Shown piece after piece: positions 26,304 through 36,930 of a stretch of DNA of 64,000 bases; positions within the stretch are counted from its first letter, which is position 1, and each line of letters begins with the position of its first letter. A program made the position numbers and the translations under genes. The stretch is from Neobacillus citreus. Lineage in GTDB: Bacteria > Bacillota > Bacilli > Bacillales > Cytobacillaceae. Under the pieces are notes generated by a model, which had not been told where the DNA came from, did not search any database, and was given only the letters and a program-made list of their open reading frames with translations. Location: NCBI RefSeq assembly GCF_018343545.2, contig NZ_JAGYPE020000003.1, forward strand, positions 1 to 64,000, written 5' to 3'.

Positions 26304-26966
26304 ATGACGAAAAAGTCTTTAAGAGAACGAATTATCGATACATCGCTTCAATTGTTTGAAGCACACGGCTTTCACAGAGTCACAGTTGATATGATTGTAA
26401 AAGAGTGCGGTGCCTCAAAAGGAGGATTTTATCATAATTTTAAATCCAAGGATGAACTGCTTTATATTATCCACGATCAATTTATTTCCTACGTATTGGA
26501 AAAGGGACAAGCCGCTTGCGAGCAGTGGAATACCCCAACCGAGAGGCTTCATAATATCATTAAATCCTTTGTTACGATGATTGATCTGTACAAAAATGAA
26601 GTGACAATCTTCTATCAGGAAAGTTCGTATCTGCCTCCGGAATACTTTAATAACATTGAGATTAAAAGAGATCAGTATAAAAATTTAATGTTTCAAGTTA
26701 TTCACGATGGTATCGAGTGTGGGGAGTTTCGTAAAGAACTGCCGGTACCTATCATTTCTATGGCGATATTTGGAATGATCAACTGGATTTATAAGTGGTA
26801 TCAAAAAAACGGACGATACACAATAGACGAAATTGCAGATATATATTCGGATATTATCCTACATTCCATCTTAACAAAAGCAGCAAGTGAGAATCCTAAG
26901 TTTTCTAAGTTCTTCCTAAACTCCTATCCCGAAGAATTGCGATTAGGAGATAACTTTTTTAAGTGA
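26304..26966 (+). CDS. TetR-family transcriptional regulator
   Basis: A 220-aa TetR repressor. The N-terminal helix-turn-helix runs from about residue 7 to 52 (IIDTSLQLFEAHGFHRVTVD, then ASKGGFYHNFKSKDELL). The C-terminal ligand domain (YKNEVTIFYQESSYLPPEYF) resembles TetR proteins that sense acyl-CoA or organic acids. Four near-identical palindromes just downstream, before the propionyl-CoA operon, are the obvious binding sites. A likely role is repression of that operon until an acyl-CoA accumulates; this is inferred. Confidence 0.9.
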   Translation: MTKKSLRERIIDTSLQLFEAHGFHRVTVDMIVKECGASKGGFYHNFKSKDELLYIIHDQFISYVLEKGQAACEQWNTPTERLHNIIKSFVTMIDLYKNEVTIFYQESSYLPPEYFNNIEIKRDQYKNLMFQVIHDGIECGEFRKELPVPIISMAIFGMINWIYKWYQKNGRYTIDEIADIYSDIILHSILTKAASENPKFSKFFLNSYPEELRLGDNFFK

Positions 26967-27012
26967 AAATAGTTGGTTTGTCTAAAATTTTGCCATTATT
27001 GCGATTTAGGCA

Positions 27013-27028
27013 GACCAACTAGTCAGTC
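27013..27028 (+). promoter_or_regulatory. TetR-type palindromic site 1
   Basis: GACCAACTAGTCAGTC, first of four copies of a GACCAACTAGTCGGTC-like palindrome centred on CTAG. It lies 47 bases after the tetR stop and upstream of the TTGACA element at 27049. Confidence 0.75.
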
Positions 27029-27048
27029 TTTTTTTTAAAAGAAGGGTA

Positions 27049-27077
27049 TTGACATTTTATTCAGAATATTTGAAAAT
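27049..27077 (+). promoter_or_regulatory. Candidate promoter of the propionyl-CoA operon
   Basis: A consensus TTGACA (27049-27054) is followed after 17 bases by GAAAAT (27072-27077), a four-of-six -10. TetR site 2 starts four bases past the -10 and would cover the transcription start. The leader would be about 300 bases long. Confidence 0.55.
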
Positions 27078-27080
27078 AGA

Positions 27081-27096
27081 AACCAACTAGTCGGTC
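27081..27096 (+). promoter_or_regulatory. TetR-type palindromic site 2
   Basis: AACCAACTAGTCGGTC, lying directly downstream of the -10 element, the classic repressor position. Confidence 0.75.
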
Positions 27097-27177
27097 CTAA
27101 CATAACAATTAAAAGCCTTTATTTGTTCACTGATACATTTTTCCATTTGGCACGTGATTATTTTTTTAAACTCGACA

Positions 27178-27193
27178 GACCAACTAGTCCGTC
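27178..27193 (+). promoter_or_regulatory. TetR-type palindromic site 3
   Basis: GACCAACTAGTCCGTC, within the leader between the promoter and the first operon gene. Confidence 0.72.
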
Positions 27194-27251
27194 GGTATGC
27201 ATTACAAAAAGGAAATCCCGGAATATGGGGTGGTCTTTTATAAAGTTTTGA

Positions 27252-27267
27252 GACCAACTAGTCGGTT
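27252..27267 (+). promoter_or_regulatory. TetR-type palindromic site 4
   Basis: GACCAACTAGTCGGTT, the copy nearest the operon, 115 bases before the first start codon. The four sites are 68, 97 and 74 bases apart. Confidence 0.75.
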
Positions 27268-27382
27268 TGAGCGTAAAGAACTGCATTTATCGGAAAGAAA
27301 ATTAAATTGATTGAGAGAATGAAAGTTTTTATTCAACTGTTGTGTAAGCGGACGAAACCAAAAGCTAAAGGAGTGTAAATCG

Positions 27383-27856
27383 ATGTTAAAAATGCTTGAA
27401 CTAAGAGAATTGATTAAATTGATCGATCGATCCTCCACTCAGGAATTCACCTTAACGAATGGGGGAGTAAGAATCTCAATGAAAAAGCCTCTTCCTAAAG
27501 TGGCTGAATATCCTCGGGAGGTACAAACAGCCTTAAACGAAGCGGCATCAGCTGTTGAAAATGCAGATTCTCCATTCATACCCGCTGAACCGGCCGTAAA
27601 AGACGAAGAAAAGAATTCTTCCTTGCACACGATTGTTTCTTCTTGTCTTGGAGTGTTTTCTTTTTCAGGAACTGAACCCGTAAAGGATGGAGACAAGATA
27701 CGCTCAAACAGTGTTGTCGGCATTTGTAAGGTGGAAGCATTAAAGCTATTCCAAGAGATAACCTCGGATGTAAATGGCACTATCGTTGAGGTTCTTGTAC
27801 AAGAAGGTCAAGTGGTGGATTACGGGGAGCCGTTATTTATAGTTAAGCCAGAATAA
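27383..27856 (+). CDS. Divergent biotin carboxyl carrier-like protein (AccB paralogue)
   Basis: A 157-aa protein with the AccB layout: an N-terminal [12 protein letters not shown]-type segment, an acidic linker, and a C-terminal biotinyl domain from about residue 80. The biotin site reads KVEALKLF, with Leu in place of the nearly invariant Met of EAMKL, and the usual SPMVGTFY strand is altered to SSCLGVFS. The Lys is kept, so biotinylation may still occur, perhaps poorly. It starts the operon, directly before biotin carboxylase; a canonical AccB follows. AAAGGAG precedes the ATG. Role unknown. Confidence 0.82.
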   Translation: MLKMLELRELIKLIDRSSTQEFTLTNGGVRISMKKPLPKVAEYPREVQTALNEAASAVENADSPFIPAEPAVKDEEKNSSLHTIVSSCLGVFSFSGTEPVKDGDKIRSNSVVGICKVEALKLFQEITSDVNGTIVEVLVQEGQVVDYGEPLFIVKPE

Positions 27857-27872
27857 GAGGGAGGACATATTG

Positions 27873-29225
27873 ATGTTTAAAAAAGTACTTATTGCCAATC
27901 GAGGAGAAATTGCGGTTCGAGTGATTCGAGCCTGCAAGGAAATGGGAATTCAAACTGTTGCCGTTTATTCTGAAGCAGACAAAGAGGCACTGCATGTAAA
28001 AATGGCGGATGAAGCCTATTGTATTGGGCCGACAGCGTCAAAAGACAGCTATTTAAATAAGACAAATTTAATCAGCGCTGCGGTCCTTTCGAATGCCGAT
28101 GCCATTCACCCTGGTTATGGGTTCTTAGCGGAAAATGCAGATTTTGCAGAGCTTTGCAGTGAGTGCAATATTACATTTATTGGTCCTGATGCTGACGCCA
28201 TCAATAAGATGGGGGCAAAAGCGGTCGCCAGGGATACGATGAAACGTGCAGGTGTACCTACGGTTCCCGGCACAGAAGGTCTAGTCGAGGACCTGGATGA
28301 AGCAGTCAAGGTAGCAAATGCGATTGGCTATCCTGTTATCGTGAAGGCCACAGCTGGAGGCGGCGGAAAGGGAATGCGAGTGGCTAACGATGAAAACGAT
28401 TTAAGAAAGGCTATCCGGCAGGCGCAAAAAGAGGCAGAAACAGCTTTTGGTAATCCGGGGGTCTACATAGAGAAGTATTTAGAGGAACCGCGTCATGTTG
28501 AAATCCAGATTATGGCGGATAAAAAAGGGAATGTGGTTTACCTTGGGGAACGGGATTGCTCGATCCAGCGGCGCCATCAAAAACTGGTAGAAGAAGCGCC
28601 ATCACCGGCACTTGACCAGGAGCTCCGTGAACGAATGGGGAATGCAGCTGTAGCTGCGGCAAAGTCCGTTAACTATCATGGTGCAGGAACCGTTGAATTC
28701 CTATTGGATAAACATGGAAAATTTTACTTTATGGAGATGAATACCCGCATACAGGTCGAGCATCCTGTAACGGAAATGATCACCGGATTCGATTTGATTA
28801 AGGAGCAGATATCGGTAGCTTCGGGTTATCCTCTTTCATTCAAGCAAAGCGATATAAAGATAAACGGATGGGCAATTGAATGCCGGATTAATGCAGAAAA
28901 CCCGGCAAAGAATTTTATGCCATCTCCGGGCAAGGTGGAAATGTATCTTCCGCCGGGAGGTTATGGGGTAAGAGTAGATAGTGCGGTTTATCCCGGTTAT
29001 CAAATTTCACCATTTTATGATTCGATGGTGGCAAAAATCATTACTTGGGGAAAGGACAGGAATGAGGCAATTGACCGGATGAAGCGGGCTTTATCCGAAT
29101 TTGTGATAAGTGGAATTAAAACGACCATCCCTTTTCACCTTGAATTATTAGAGCACGAAGCTTTTGTGAAGGGTGAATTCAATACGAAATTTTTAGAATT
29201 GTATTCTATCAAAATTGAAGACTAA
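27873..29225 (+). CDS. accC: Biotin carboxylase (acyl-CoA carboxylase subunit)
   Basis: A 450-aa AccC-type biotin carboxylase that carboxylates carrier-bound biotin with ATP and bicarbonate. It has [18 protein letters not shown], the ATP-grasp glycine loop [31 protein letters not shown] and [20 protein letters not shown] is seven bases from the ATG at 27873; the in-frame TTG at 27870 is less likely. Lying between two BCCP genes and in an operon with a carboxyltransferase and the mutase, it most likely serves propionyl-CoA carboxylase rather than the housekeeping acetyl-CoA carboxylase. Confidence 0.95.
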   Translation: MFKKVLIANRGEIAVRVIRACKEMGIQTVAVYSEADKEALHVKMADEAYCIGPTASKDSYLNKTNLISAAVLSNADAIHPGYGFLAENADFAELCSECNITFIGPDADAINKMGAKAVARDTMKRAGVPTVPGTEGLVEDLDEAVKVANAIGYPVIVKATAGGGGKGMRVANDENDLRKAIRQAQKEAETAFGNPGVYIEKYLEEPRHVEIQIMADKKGNVVYLGERDCSIQRRHQKLVEEAPSPALDQELRERMGNAAVAAAKSVNYHGAGTVEFLLDKHGKFYFMEMNTRIQVEHPVTEMITGFDLIKEQISVASGYPLSFKQSDIKINGWAIECRINAENPAKNFMPSPGKVEMYLPPGGYGVRVDSAVYPGYQISPFYDSMVAKIITWGKDRNEAIDRMKRALSEFVISGIKTTIPFHLELLEHEAFVKGEFNTKFLELYSIKIED

Positions 29226-29249
29226 TACTCGAACAAGAGGAGAATGAAC

Positions 29250-29789
29250 ATGTGGAAAATGCATGAAATTAGAGAAATGATCAAGCTTTTTGAAGAATCA
29301 TCCCTTCAGGAAATGGAAGTGGATTTGGAGGATGCTGGTTCAAAGATTTCTTTAAAGAAACAGGAAAACGCACTAGAAAGTTATGTCAGGATTGAACCGC
29401 CAACTGCTCAAGTTGTTTCCCTAGCCGTTAAGGAAGCCCCTGTTCCGGTGAAACAGGAGATCCCAAGACCTGTTGTTCAATCAGTAGCGGTCGAATCGGA
29501 AATTGTCCAGGAAAAGAGCACAAGATCAATCGATGCGAATGATCCAAGTATATATAAAATTATTTCTCCAATGGTGGGAACATTCTATCAAGCTCCCGGT
29601 GAAGATGCAGCTCCGTTTGTAAAAATTGGCGATAAAGTCGAGAAATCGACCATTGTTTGTATCCTCGAAGCTATGAAACTATTTAATGAAATTGAAGCGG
29701 AAGTTACTGGGGAGATCGTTGAAATCCTTGTTAAGAATGGCCAATTAGTGGAGCATGGTCAGCCACTCTTCCTGGTAAAAACGGAATAG
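29250..29789 (+). CDS. accB: Biotin carboxyl carrier protein (canonical AccB type)
   Basis: A 179-aa BCCP. The N-terminal MHEIREMIKLFEESSLQEM, a Pro/Val-rich linker and the C-terminal biotinyl domain with SPMVGTFYQAPGEDA and the biotin site ILEAMKLFNEIEAE match Bacillus AccB closely. GAGGAG is one base from an ATG at 29244 and seven from the ATG at 29250, so the latter is used. It should carry carboxybiotin between biotin carboxylase and the carboxyltransferase at the end of the operon. Confidence 0.93.
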   Translation: MWKMHEIREMIKLFEESSLQEMEVDLEDAGSKISLKKQENALESYVRIEPPTAQVVSLAVKEAPVPVKQEIPRPVVQSVAVESEIVQEKSTRSIDANDPSIYKIISPMVGTFYQAPGEDAAPFVKIGDKVEKSTIVCILEAMKLFNEIEAEVTGEIVEILVKNGQLVEHGQPLFLVKTE

Positions 29790-29823
29790 CCTGGAGACTT
29801 TGAAATTAGAGGGGGGATCATGG

Positions 29824-31980
29824 ATGTCTAAAGTTATTCAAAAGCAAGAGTTAAATGAAGAAAACCAGCTTTTCAGTGAGTTTCCCGCTGCTTCCTATCG
29901 GGAGTGGCGGCAAGCGGCGGAAAAGACATTAAAAGGGGCCTCATTTGAACAGAAACTAATCTCGCAAACCTATGAGGGTATTGAGCTGCAGCCCATGTAT
30001 TTTCAAGAGGATATTAGGGATCTTTCCTATCTGTCTTCCAGACCTGGATCTGCTCCATATGTACGTGGAACGCGGGCATTAGGTTATCAGGAAAAACCTT
30101 GGGAGGTTGCTCAAGAGCATGTCTATAGCACCCCATCAGAGTTTAATGAGGCTGCCAAACATGACTTGAACCGTGGCCAGACGATGCTAAATCTAGTATT
30201 TGATCATGCCTCTGCTTTAGGAAAAGATCCCGACCAAGCCTTACCCGAAAATGTAGGCAGAGGCGGAGTATCCATCAGTTCCCTTCAAGATGTAAATCAA
30301 GCCTTGGAGGGGATCAATCTTGAACAAACTCCACTGTTTATTCAAGCGGGGAGTGTAGGATTTCCGGTCTATTGTATGCTTGTCGCACATGCTCGAAAGA
30401 TGGGAATGGATAGTAGCCGGCTGCACGGTTGTGTAGGCATGGATCCATTAGGAACGCTGGTAAAAGAAGGGACGATTCCCTTTTCATTAAGACAGGCATA
30501 TGACTTAATGGCAGAGCTAACCTTCTGGGCAAAACATGAATCCCCGGAAATGAAGACGATTCAGGTTCAGGGAGAATCTTTCCATAATGCCGGAGCCAAT
30601 ACTGTCCAAGAGTTGGCATTTGCGTTAGCTTTTGGTGTGGAATATATTCGTGAAATGCAGCAAAGAGGGCTGTCGATCGATGAGATTGCGCCAAGAATGC
30701 TCTTTTCTTTTTCAATAGGTTCTAATTTCTTTATGGAAATCGCCAAGCTTCGGGCAGCTCGTTTACTTTGGTCTACTATCATCGATGCTTTTGGAGGCAA
30801 TCAAGAATCGCAGAAAATGAATATTCATGCGAGGACCTCTTCCTGGAACAAAACTGTGTATGATCCTTATGTCAATATGCTGCGCGGAACGGCGGAGGCT
30901 TTTGCAGCCATTATTGCTGGAGTTGACAGTCTTCATGTCTCACCATTTGATGAAGCCGTTCGTCCTGCCGATGAATTCTCACGCCGAATCGCAAGAAATA
31001 CACAAATCATCTTGGAAAAGGAAGCACATCTAGCGAAAGTGGCGGATCCTGCCGGAGGCTCGTGGTACATTGAATCTCTTACTGATTCTCTTGCTAAACA
31101 AGCTTGGAAACAATTCCAGCTTGTCGAAGAGAAGGGCGGGATGTTCAAAGCTGTTGAGAAAGGTTATGTTCAGGAGCAAATCAAAGAAATCGCTGATAGA
31201 AGATTCAACAATATTGGACGGCGCAAAGATAGATTTGTAGGGACCAATATGTATCCGAACTTAATGGAACAAAAGCTATCAGAGAGTAACTTGGACTGGG
31301 ATTCTGTATATAAATCCCGTTGTGCAGCGGTTGGTTCCCATCGAAGAGCTAGCGGTGGAGCCGAAAAGGAAACACTGCTTCTACGATTGGGAACATCACA
31401 AGATGGAATTGTGGATACTACCATAAATGCGATTCAAGCGGGTGTAACAGTAGGGGAATGGGTTCAAGCTGTCAAAGAATCTAGCGAAATTCCTCCGGAA
31501 ATACAAGCGTTACATCTGCATCGTGGAGCTGAAAGTTTTGAAGCTTTACGGAAAAAGGCAGACACTCATAAAGAAAAAAACGGTTCGTATCCAAAGGTAT
31601 TCCTTGCTAATCTGGGCCCCATTTCACAGCACAAACCGCGTGCCGATTTTGCTAAAGGATTTTTTGAGGTCGGCGGGTTTGAGGTGGTTACGAATAAGGG
31701 CTTTGAAACGGTCGATCTAGCTGTAAAAGCTGCACTTGAGACGGGAGCTTCAACCGTTGTCATTTGCTCGAGCGACGCAATATATCTCGAGTTAGTCCCT
31801 CAATTGGCTTGTGAACTGAAGCAGGAAAATCCGGAAATCACTCTCTTCCTGGCAGGTCTTCCGGATTCAGAAACAATAGAATTATTCAAGCAGGCCGGTG
31901 TGGATCAGTTTGTCCATCTGGGATCGAATTGTTATAACATGCTGTTTGACCTTCAACAGCGGAAAGGAATTGGACGATGA
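29824..31980 (+). CDS. mutA: Methylmalonyl-CoA mutase small subunit
   Basis: A 718-aa homologue of the large mutase subunit that serves as the non-catalytic partner of the heterodimer. The TIM-barrel part is recognisable ([42 protein letters not shown]). In the C-terminal cobalamin-type domain the DxHxxG cobalt-ligand motif of MutB is missing; the matching place reads [21 protein letters not shown] is spaced for the ATG at 29824 rather than the upstream TTG. It ends in ATGA overlap with mutB, which ensures equal synthesis. Confidence 0.93.
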   Translation: MSKVIQKQELNEENQLFSEFPAASYREWRQAAEKTLKGASFEQKLISQTYEGIELQPMYFQEDIRDLSYLSSRPGSAPYVRGTRALGYQEKPWEVAQEHVYSTPSEFNEAAKHDLNRGQTMLNLVFDHASALGKDPDQALPENVGRGGVSISSLQDVNQALEGINLEQTPLFIQAGSVGFPVYCMLVAHARKMGMDSSRLHGCVGMDPLGTLVKEGTIPFSLRQAYDLMAELTFWAKHESPEMKTIQVQGESFHNAGANTVQELAFALAFGVEYIREMQQRGLSIDEIAPRMLFSFSIGSNFFMEIAKLRAARLLWSTIIDAFGGNQESQKMNIHARTSSWNKTVYDPYVNMLRGTAEAFAAIIAGVDSLHVSPFDEAVRPADEFSRRIARNTQIILEKEAHLAKVADPAGGSWYIESLTDSLAKQAWKQFQLVEEKGGMFKAVEKGYVQEQIKEIADRRFNNIGRRKDRFVGTNMYPNLMEQKLSESNLDWDSVYKSRCAAVGSHRRASGGAEKETLLLRLGTSQDGIVDTTINAIQAGVTVGEWVQAVKESSEIPPEIQALHLHRGAESFEALRKKADTHKEKNGSYPKVFLANLGPISQHKPRADFAKGFFEVGGFEVVTNKGFETVDLAVKAALETGASTVVICSSDAIYLELVPQLACELKQENPEITLFLAGLPDSETIELFKQAGVDQFVHLGSNCYNMLFDLQQRKGIGR

Positions 31981-34142
31981 GGACGAATCCGGATTTTACT
32001 ACGATTGATTATATGGAAAAATCTCCATCTGCTATTAAGGAGCCTATGGAAAGGGCGGCTTTAGACGAATTTAAATGGCAAACAATGGAGCAAATTGATG
32101 TAAAGCCTTTGTACGATCAGAACGACATGACCGGCATGGAACACTTAGGCTATGTTGCTGGGGTCGCCCCATTTTTACGAGGGCCTTATCCGACCATGTA
32201 TGTAACAAAGCCATGGACGGTACGTCAATATGCAGGATTTTCTACAGCGGAGGAAAGCAATGCGTTCTACCGCCGTAACCTGGCTGCAGGTCAGAAGGGG
32301 CTTTCGATTGCCTTTGACCTTGCTACACATCGCGGTTATGATTCCGATCATCCAAGAGTAGTCGGGGATGTCGGAAAAGCAGGGGTCGCAGTAGATTCGA
32401 TCTTGGATATGAAGATTCTGTTTGACGGCATTCCGCTCGATAAAATGTCGGTTTCGATGACCATGAATGGCGCCGTTCTTCCAATTATGGCTTTCTACAT
32501 AGTGGCCGCGGAGGAACAGGGTGTTCATCAGTCACAGCTGACCGGCACGATTCAAAATGATATTTTAAAAGAATATATGGTTCGGAATACGTATATTTAT
32601 CCGCCTGAAGCATCAATGCGGATTATTGCAGATATTTTCGCTTACACTTCACAGCATATGCCAAAGTTCAACAGTATCAGTATTTCCGGTTATCACATGC
32701 AGGAAGCGGGAGCCACGGCGGATATTGAATTAGGCTACACACTTGCGGATGGGTTGGAATATGTAAGGACCGGATTAAAAGCCGGTATCGACATCGATTC
32801 ATTTGCCCCGCGTTTATCATTCTTCTGGGCAATCGGGATGAATTACTTTATGGAAGTAGCAAAAATGCGTGCAGCCCGGATGATTTGGGCAAAGCTCATC
32901 AAGCAGTTTAATCCGAAAAATGAAAAATCGATGGCGTTAAGGACACATAGTCAAACCTCGGGCTGGAGTCTTACGGAGCAGGATCCGTTTAATAATGTAA
33001 CAAGAACTTGCATCGAAGCGATGGCGGCCGCATTAGGTCATACCCAGTCGCTTCATACGAATGCACTGGACGAAGCAATCGCACTTCCAACCGATTTTTC
33101 AGCCAGGATTGCCCGTAATACCCAATTGTTTTTGCAGGATGAAACAGGGATTTGCAGGGTAGTAGATCCATGGGGCGGGTCTTATTATGTGGAATCGCTG
33201 ACCCAGGATTTAGTAAATCGCGCGTGGGCACATATCCAGGAAATTGAAGCACTTGGCGGTATGGCGAAGGCGATCGAAACAGGCCTGCCGAAAATGCGTA
33301 TTGAAGAGGCAGCAGCCCGGCGCCAAGCTCACATTGATTCAGGAAAGGAAACCATCATTGGAGTCAACCATTACCGATTAGATAAGGAAGATCCGCTGGA
33401 TATACTGGAAGTAGACAATACCACCGTTCGTGAAGCTCAGATTCAGAGATTAAGAGAATTGCGGGAGAATCGTGATGAAGCTAGAGTGAAATCAACACTC
33501 GATGCTATTACAAGGGCTGCAGAAACTGGTGAAGGAAATCTGTTGGCGTTAGCGATTGAGGCAGCTAGAGCAAGAGCGAGCCTTGGGGAAATATCAGATG
33601 CCTATGAAAAGGCAGTCGGACGACATAAGGCGGTTATTCGCTCTATTTCAGGCGTATATAGTGCCGAGTTTGGTGAAGATGAACAGGTGGAAAAAGTAAG
33701 GAAAATGGCTGATGAGTTCGAAAAACAGGAAGGCAGACGTCCAAGGATTATGATTGCCAAAATGGGGCAGGACGGACATGACCGCGGGGCAAAGGTCATT
33801 GCTACTGCATTTGCGGATTTGGGCTTTGATGTCGATATTGGACCGCTGTTCCAAACACCGGAGGAAACTGCCAGGCAGGCCGTGGAAAATGATGTCCATA
33901 TTGTCGGCATGAGTTCCTTAGCTGCAGGCCATAAAACCTTATTACCACAATTAATAGAAGAATTGCGAAAACTGGGCCGTGAAGATATCGTCGTCGTTGT
34001 CGGCGGGGTTATTCCGGCACAGGATTATGAATTCCTTTTGCAAAACGGAGCTGCAGCGATTTTTGGCCCTGGGACAGTCATACCGGTTGCCGCCCAAAAA
34101 GTGATCGAAGAGATCAACCGCCGGCTTGAGGATGACTACTAA
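31977..34142 (+). CDS. mutB: Methylmalonyl-CoA mutase large (catalytic) subunit
   Basis: A 721-aa adenosylcobalamin-dependent mutase converting (R)-methylmalonyl-CoA to succinyl-CoA. The barrel has [39 protein letters not shown] and [16 protein letters not shown]. The C-terminal B12 domain holds [14 protein letters not shown] with the cobalt-ligand His, then [14 protein letters not shown] and VVVGGVIP. It is coupled to mutA and followed two bases later by meaB. The region 0.9-13 kb encodes supply of its cofactor. Confidence 0.97.
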   Translation: MRTNPDFTTIDYMEKSPSAIKEPMERAALDEFKWQTMEQIDVKPLYDQNDMTGMEHLGYVAGVAPFLRGPYPTMYVTKPWTVRQYAGFSTAEESNAFYRRNLAAGQKGLSIAFDLATHRGYDSDHPRVVGDVGKAGVAVDSILDMKILFDGIPLDKMSVSMTMNGAVLPIMAFYIVAAEEQGVHQSQLTGTIQNDILKEYMVRNTYIYPPEASMRIIADIFAYTSQHMPKFNSISISGYHMQEAGATADIELGYTLADGLEYVRTGLKAGIDIDSFAPRLSFFWAIGMNYFMEVAKMRAARMIWAKLIKQFNPKNEKSMALRTHSQTSGWSLTEQDPFNNVTRTCIEAMAAALGHTQSLHTNALDEAIALPTDFSARIARNTQLFLQDETGICRVVDPWGGSYYVESLTQDLVNRAWAHIQEIEALGGMAKAIETGLPKMRIEEAAARRQAHIDSGKETIIGVNHYRLDKEDPLDILEVDNTTVREAQIQRLRELRENRDEARVKSTLDAITRAAETGEGNLLALAIEAARARASLGEISDAYEKAVGRHKAVIRSISGVYSAEFGEDEQVEKVRKMADEFEKQEGRRPRIMIAKMGQDGHDRGAKVIATAFADLGFDVDIGPLFQTPEETARQAVENDVHIVGMSSLAAGHKTLLPQLIEELRKLGREDIVVVVGGVIPAQDYEFLLQNGAAAIFGPGTVIPVAAQKVIEEINRRLEDDY

Positions 34143-34144
34143 TC

Positions 34145-35308
34145 ATGGATCGAAAAGAGAAGAAACCGGAATGGGTTCCTAAAGGCGGGGGTGCTGCATT
34201 CGCTTCCCATGTACTTGAAGGTGTTACAAAGGTTCACTCTGAAGCGGCCGGCAATACGAACAATTTAACACCTTCACTTCCACCGCGGAGGCGCAGGTTA
34301 AAAGTGAATGACTATGTTCAAGGTGTTCTTTCGAGAAACCGAACGATCCTAGCACAAACGATTACTCTAATTGAAAGCAATCAGGCAGCACATATGGAAA
34401 TGGCTCAAGAAGTGTTGAAGCAGCTGCTTCCATATACCGGAAATTCAATACGGGTTGGCATAACAGGCGTTCCCGGTGCAGGCAAGAGTACATTAATCGA
34501 AGCATTAGGAACCATGCTTTGTGAAAAAGGTAAACACGTTGCGGTTTTGGCCGTTGATCCGAGCAGTACCGTTACAGGGGGAAGCATTCTTGGTGATAAA
34601 ACCAGAATGGAATTGCTTTCCCGACATCCTCATGCCTTTATCCGCCCTTCTGCCTCAGGAGGAACGCTTGGCGGCGTAAATCGCAAGAGCAGGGAGACTA
34701 TGCTTATTTGTGAAGCAGCCGGATTTGATGTCATTCTTGTTGAAACGGTTGGGGTCGGGCAAAGTGAAGTGACTGTCCGTTCGATGGTAGATTTCTTTTT
34801 ATTAGTCATGCTGACGGGCGGCGGCGACGAGCTTCAAGGAATCAAAAAAGGGGTCATTGAACTGGCTGATGCCATTCTTGTAAATAAAGCGGACGGTTCA
34901 AACAAACAGCGGGCATTGGCGGCAAAGGCTGAATTTAACCGAATTTTGCATTATTTACAGCCGGTAACAGAAGGATGGTTTCCAAAGGCCTTTACATGTT
35001 CTGCCCTAACAGGTGAAGGGATGGCTGAAATCTGGGAAGTGATTCAAGAATTCCAAAGCAAAACATCTAAATCTGGTGTGTTCAAGCAGCGGCGCCGGAA
35101 ACAGACCATTAATTGGACTTATACCATGGTTGAGGATTACCTTAGGTCAAGTTTTTTTAATCACCCGGAAGTGAACAGACTTATTCCAGTCATTGAGAAT
35201 GCTTTGGGAACTGGGGAAATGTCAGCAACAATGGCTGCAAAACAATTGTTAAAAACATTTGAGGAAGCCAGTTTGAAAAATAGGGATGATGAAGGATTAT
35301 TCCGGTAA
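34145..35308 (+). CDS. meaB: Methylmalonyl-CoA mutase-associated GTPase MeaB
   Basis: A 387-aa G3E-family P-loop GTPase that guards cofactor loading and protects the mutase. Motifs are GVPGAGKSTLIEALG (P-loop), DPSSTVTGGSILGDKTRM, ETVGVGQSE and NKADGSNKQ (guanine specificity). About 55 extra N-terminal residues, with a PPRRRRLK stretch, precede the conserved domain that begins near VNDYVQGVLSRNR. It starts two bases after mutB, as usual for this chaperone. Confidence 0.95.
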   Translation: MDRKEKKPEWVPKGGGAAFASHVLEGVTKVHSEAAGNTNNLTPSLPPRRRRLKVNDYVQGVLSRNRTILAQTITLIESNQAAHMEMAQEVLKQLLPYTGNSIRVGITGVPGAGKSTLIEALGTMLCEKGKHVAVLAVDPSSTVTGGSILGDKTRMELLSRHPHAFIRPSASGGTLGGVNRKSRETMLICEAAGFDVILVETVGVGQSEVTVRSMVDFFLLVMLTGGGDELQGIKKGVIELADAILVNKADGSNKQRALAAKAEFNRILHYLQPVTEGWFPKAFTCSALTGEGMAEIWEVIQEFQSKTSKSGVFKQRRRKQTINWTYTMVEDYLRSSFFNHPEVNRLIPVIENALGTGEMSATMAAKQLLKTFEEASLKNRDDEGLFR

Positions 35309-35379
35309 ACGTTCAAAATGAATGGAGCAAATTGTAAATATCATTAGGCAATTAACAGAAAGTCAGGTGAGTAACGTCG

Positions 35380-36930
35380 ATGAGCACCCTTTATGAAAAA
35401 ATAGATGACCTAATGGATCGCAAGCGTAAGGTAGAACTTGGCGGCGGGGACGACCGGATTGATGCCCAGCATAACAGCGGCAAGCTGACAGCCAGAGAAC
35501 GGATTGACCTGTTGCTTGATGAGGATACCTTCGTCGAATTAAATCCGTTTATCCAACATCGTGCCACGAACTTCGGAATGGATAAAATCGAAGCCCCAGG
35601 GGAAGGGGTTGTCACCGGCTATGGGAAAATTGACGGCCGTCCTGTTTATGTATTTTCCCAGGATTTCACCGTTTTTGGCGGTGCACTTGGTGAAATGCAT
35701 GCACTTAAAATAGCACGAATTATGGATCTAGCAGCCAAAAATGGTGCACCAGTCATTGGTTTGAACGATTCTGGCGGTGCCCGGATTCAAGAAGGGGTTG
35801 TCTCCCTTGACGGTTATGGAGATATTTTTTATCGTAATTCCATTTATTCCGGAGTGATTCCGCAAATATCCGTCATTCTCGGCCCATGTGCCGGCGGCGC
35901 CGTCTATTCCCCAGCGATTACAGATTTTATCTTTATGGTGGAGAAGACGAGTAAGATGTTCATTACCGGTCCTAAGGTAATTGAAGCAGTGACCGGCGAA
36001 AAAATTTCGGCTGAGAATCTGGGTGGTGCAAAGGTTCACTCCAGTATTAGCGGAGTTGCTCATTTCACCGCAGAGTCTGAGCCAGAGGTATTAGATGAGG
36101 TTAGGAAATTAATGAGCTATTTGCCGCAAAATAACATGGAAAAACCGCCCGTGCTCGAGGCGGAAAAAGACGATGGCTGGAACAATGATTTGATCGATCT
36201 TGTTCCCATTGAAGGGACCAAAGTTTATGATGTGCTCAAGGTGATTGAGCAGGTAGTGGATGATGGAGACTTTTTTCAAGTCCAAGCAAACTATGCGAAA
36301 AATATTGTAGTTGGTTTCGGACGGATTGATGGCCATAGTGTAGGAATTATTGCCAATCAGCCCAAAGTAATGGCAGGCGGCTTAGATATCAACTCTTCTG
36401 ATAAATTGTCCAGGTTTATCCGTTTCTGTGATTCTTTTAATATTCCGTTAATCACGTTTGAAGATGTAACGGGATTTTTCCCTGGGATCAATCAGGAGCA
36501 TGGCGGGATTATCCGTCATGGAGCAAAAATTCTTTACGCTTATTCGGAAGCGACCGTTCCGAAGATTACCGTTATTCTAAGAAAAGCCTTTGGCGGTGCT
36601 TATGTTGCGTTGAACTCGAAAGCAATTGGGGCAGATATGGTTTACGCATGGCCGAATGCGGAGGTTGCTGTGATGGGACCGGAGGGTGCTGCCAATATTA
36701 TCTTTGCAAAAGAAATTGAACAAAGTGAAGACCCTGTTGCAACCAGGGCGCAAAAGATTGCTGAATACCGTGAGAAGTTTTCGAATCCATATGTAGCAGC
36801 CTCCCGTGGTATGGTTGATGATGTCATTGATCCTCGCGAAACACGCAAGAAGCTGAAAGAGTCGCTGGAAATGCTCCGGACAAAGAAGGAAACAAGACCG
36901 GCGAAGAAGCATGGGAATATTCCGTTGTAA
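35380..36930 (+). CDS. pccB: Acyl-CoA carboxylase carboxyltransferase (propionyl-CoA carboxylase beta)
   Basis: A 516-aa carboxyltransferase that moves the carboxyl group from biotin to propionyl-CoA, giving methylmalonyl-CoA. The two crotonase-like halves are visible: QDFTVFGGALGEMHALKI and GGARIQEGVVSLDGYG, then ITFEDVTGFFPGINQEHGG and KAFGGAYVALNSK. AGGTGAG precedes the ATG, 71 bases after meaB. With the biotin carboxylase and BCCP of the same operon it makes a complete carboxylase. A methylmalonyl-CoA decarboxylase subunit would look similar; the soluble partners here favour the carboxylase. Confidence 0.93.
   Translation: MSTLYEKIDDLMDRKRKVELGGGDDRIDAQHNSGKLTARERIDLLLDEDTFVELNPFIQHRATNFGMDKIEAPGEGVVTGYGKIDGRPVYVFSQDFTVFGGALGEMHALKIARIMDLAAKNGAPVIGLNDSGGARIQEGVVSLDGYGDIFYRNSIYSGVIPQISVILGPCAGGAVYSPAITDFIFMVEKTSKMFITGPKVIEAVTGEKISAENLGGAKVHSSISGVAHFTAESEPEVLDEVRKLMSYLPQNNMEKPPVLEAEKDDGWNNDLIDLVPIEGTKVYDVLKVIEQVVDDGDFFQVQANYAKNIVVGFGRIDGHSVGIIANQPKVMAGGLDINSSDKLSRFIRFCDSFNIPLITFEDVTGFFPGINQEHGGIIRHGAKILYAYSEATVPKITVILRKAFGGAYVALNSKAIGADMVYAWPNAEVAVMGPEGAANIIFAKEIEQSEDPVATRAQKIAEYREKFSNPYVAASRGMVDDVIDPRETRKKLKESLEMLRTKKETRPAKKHGNIPL

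Noticed and set aside
30338-30715. Long antisense frames across the mutase and carboxylase genes
   Set aside because: These are shadows of well-conserved plus-strand genes, without ribosome sites or protein-like motifs.
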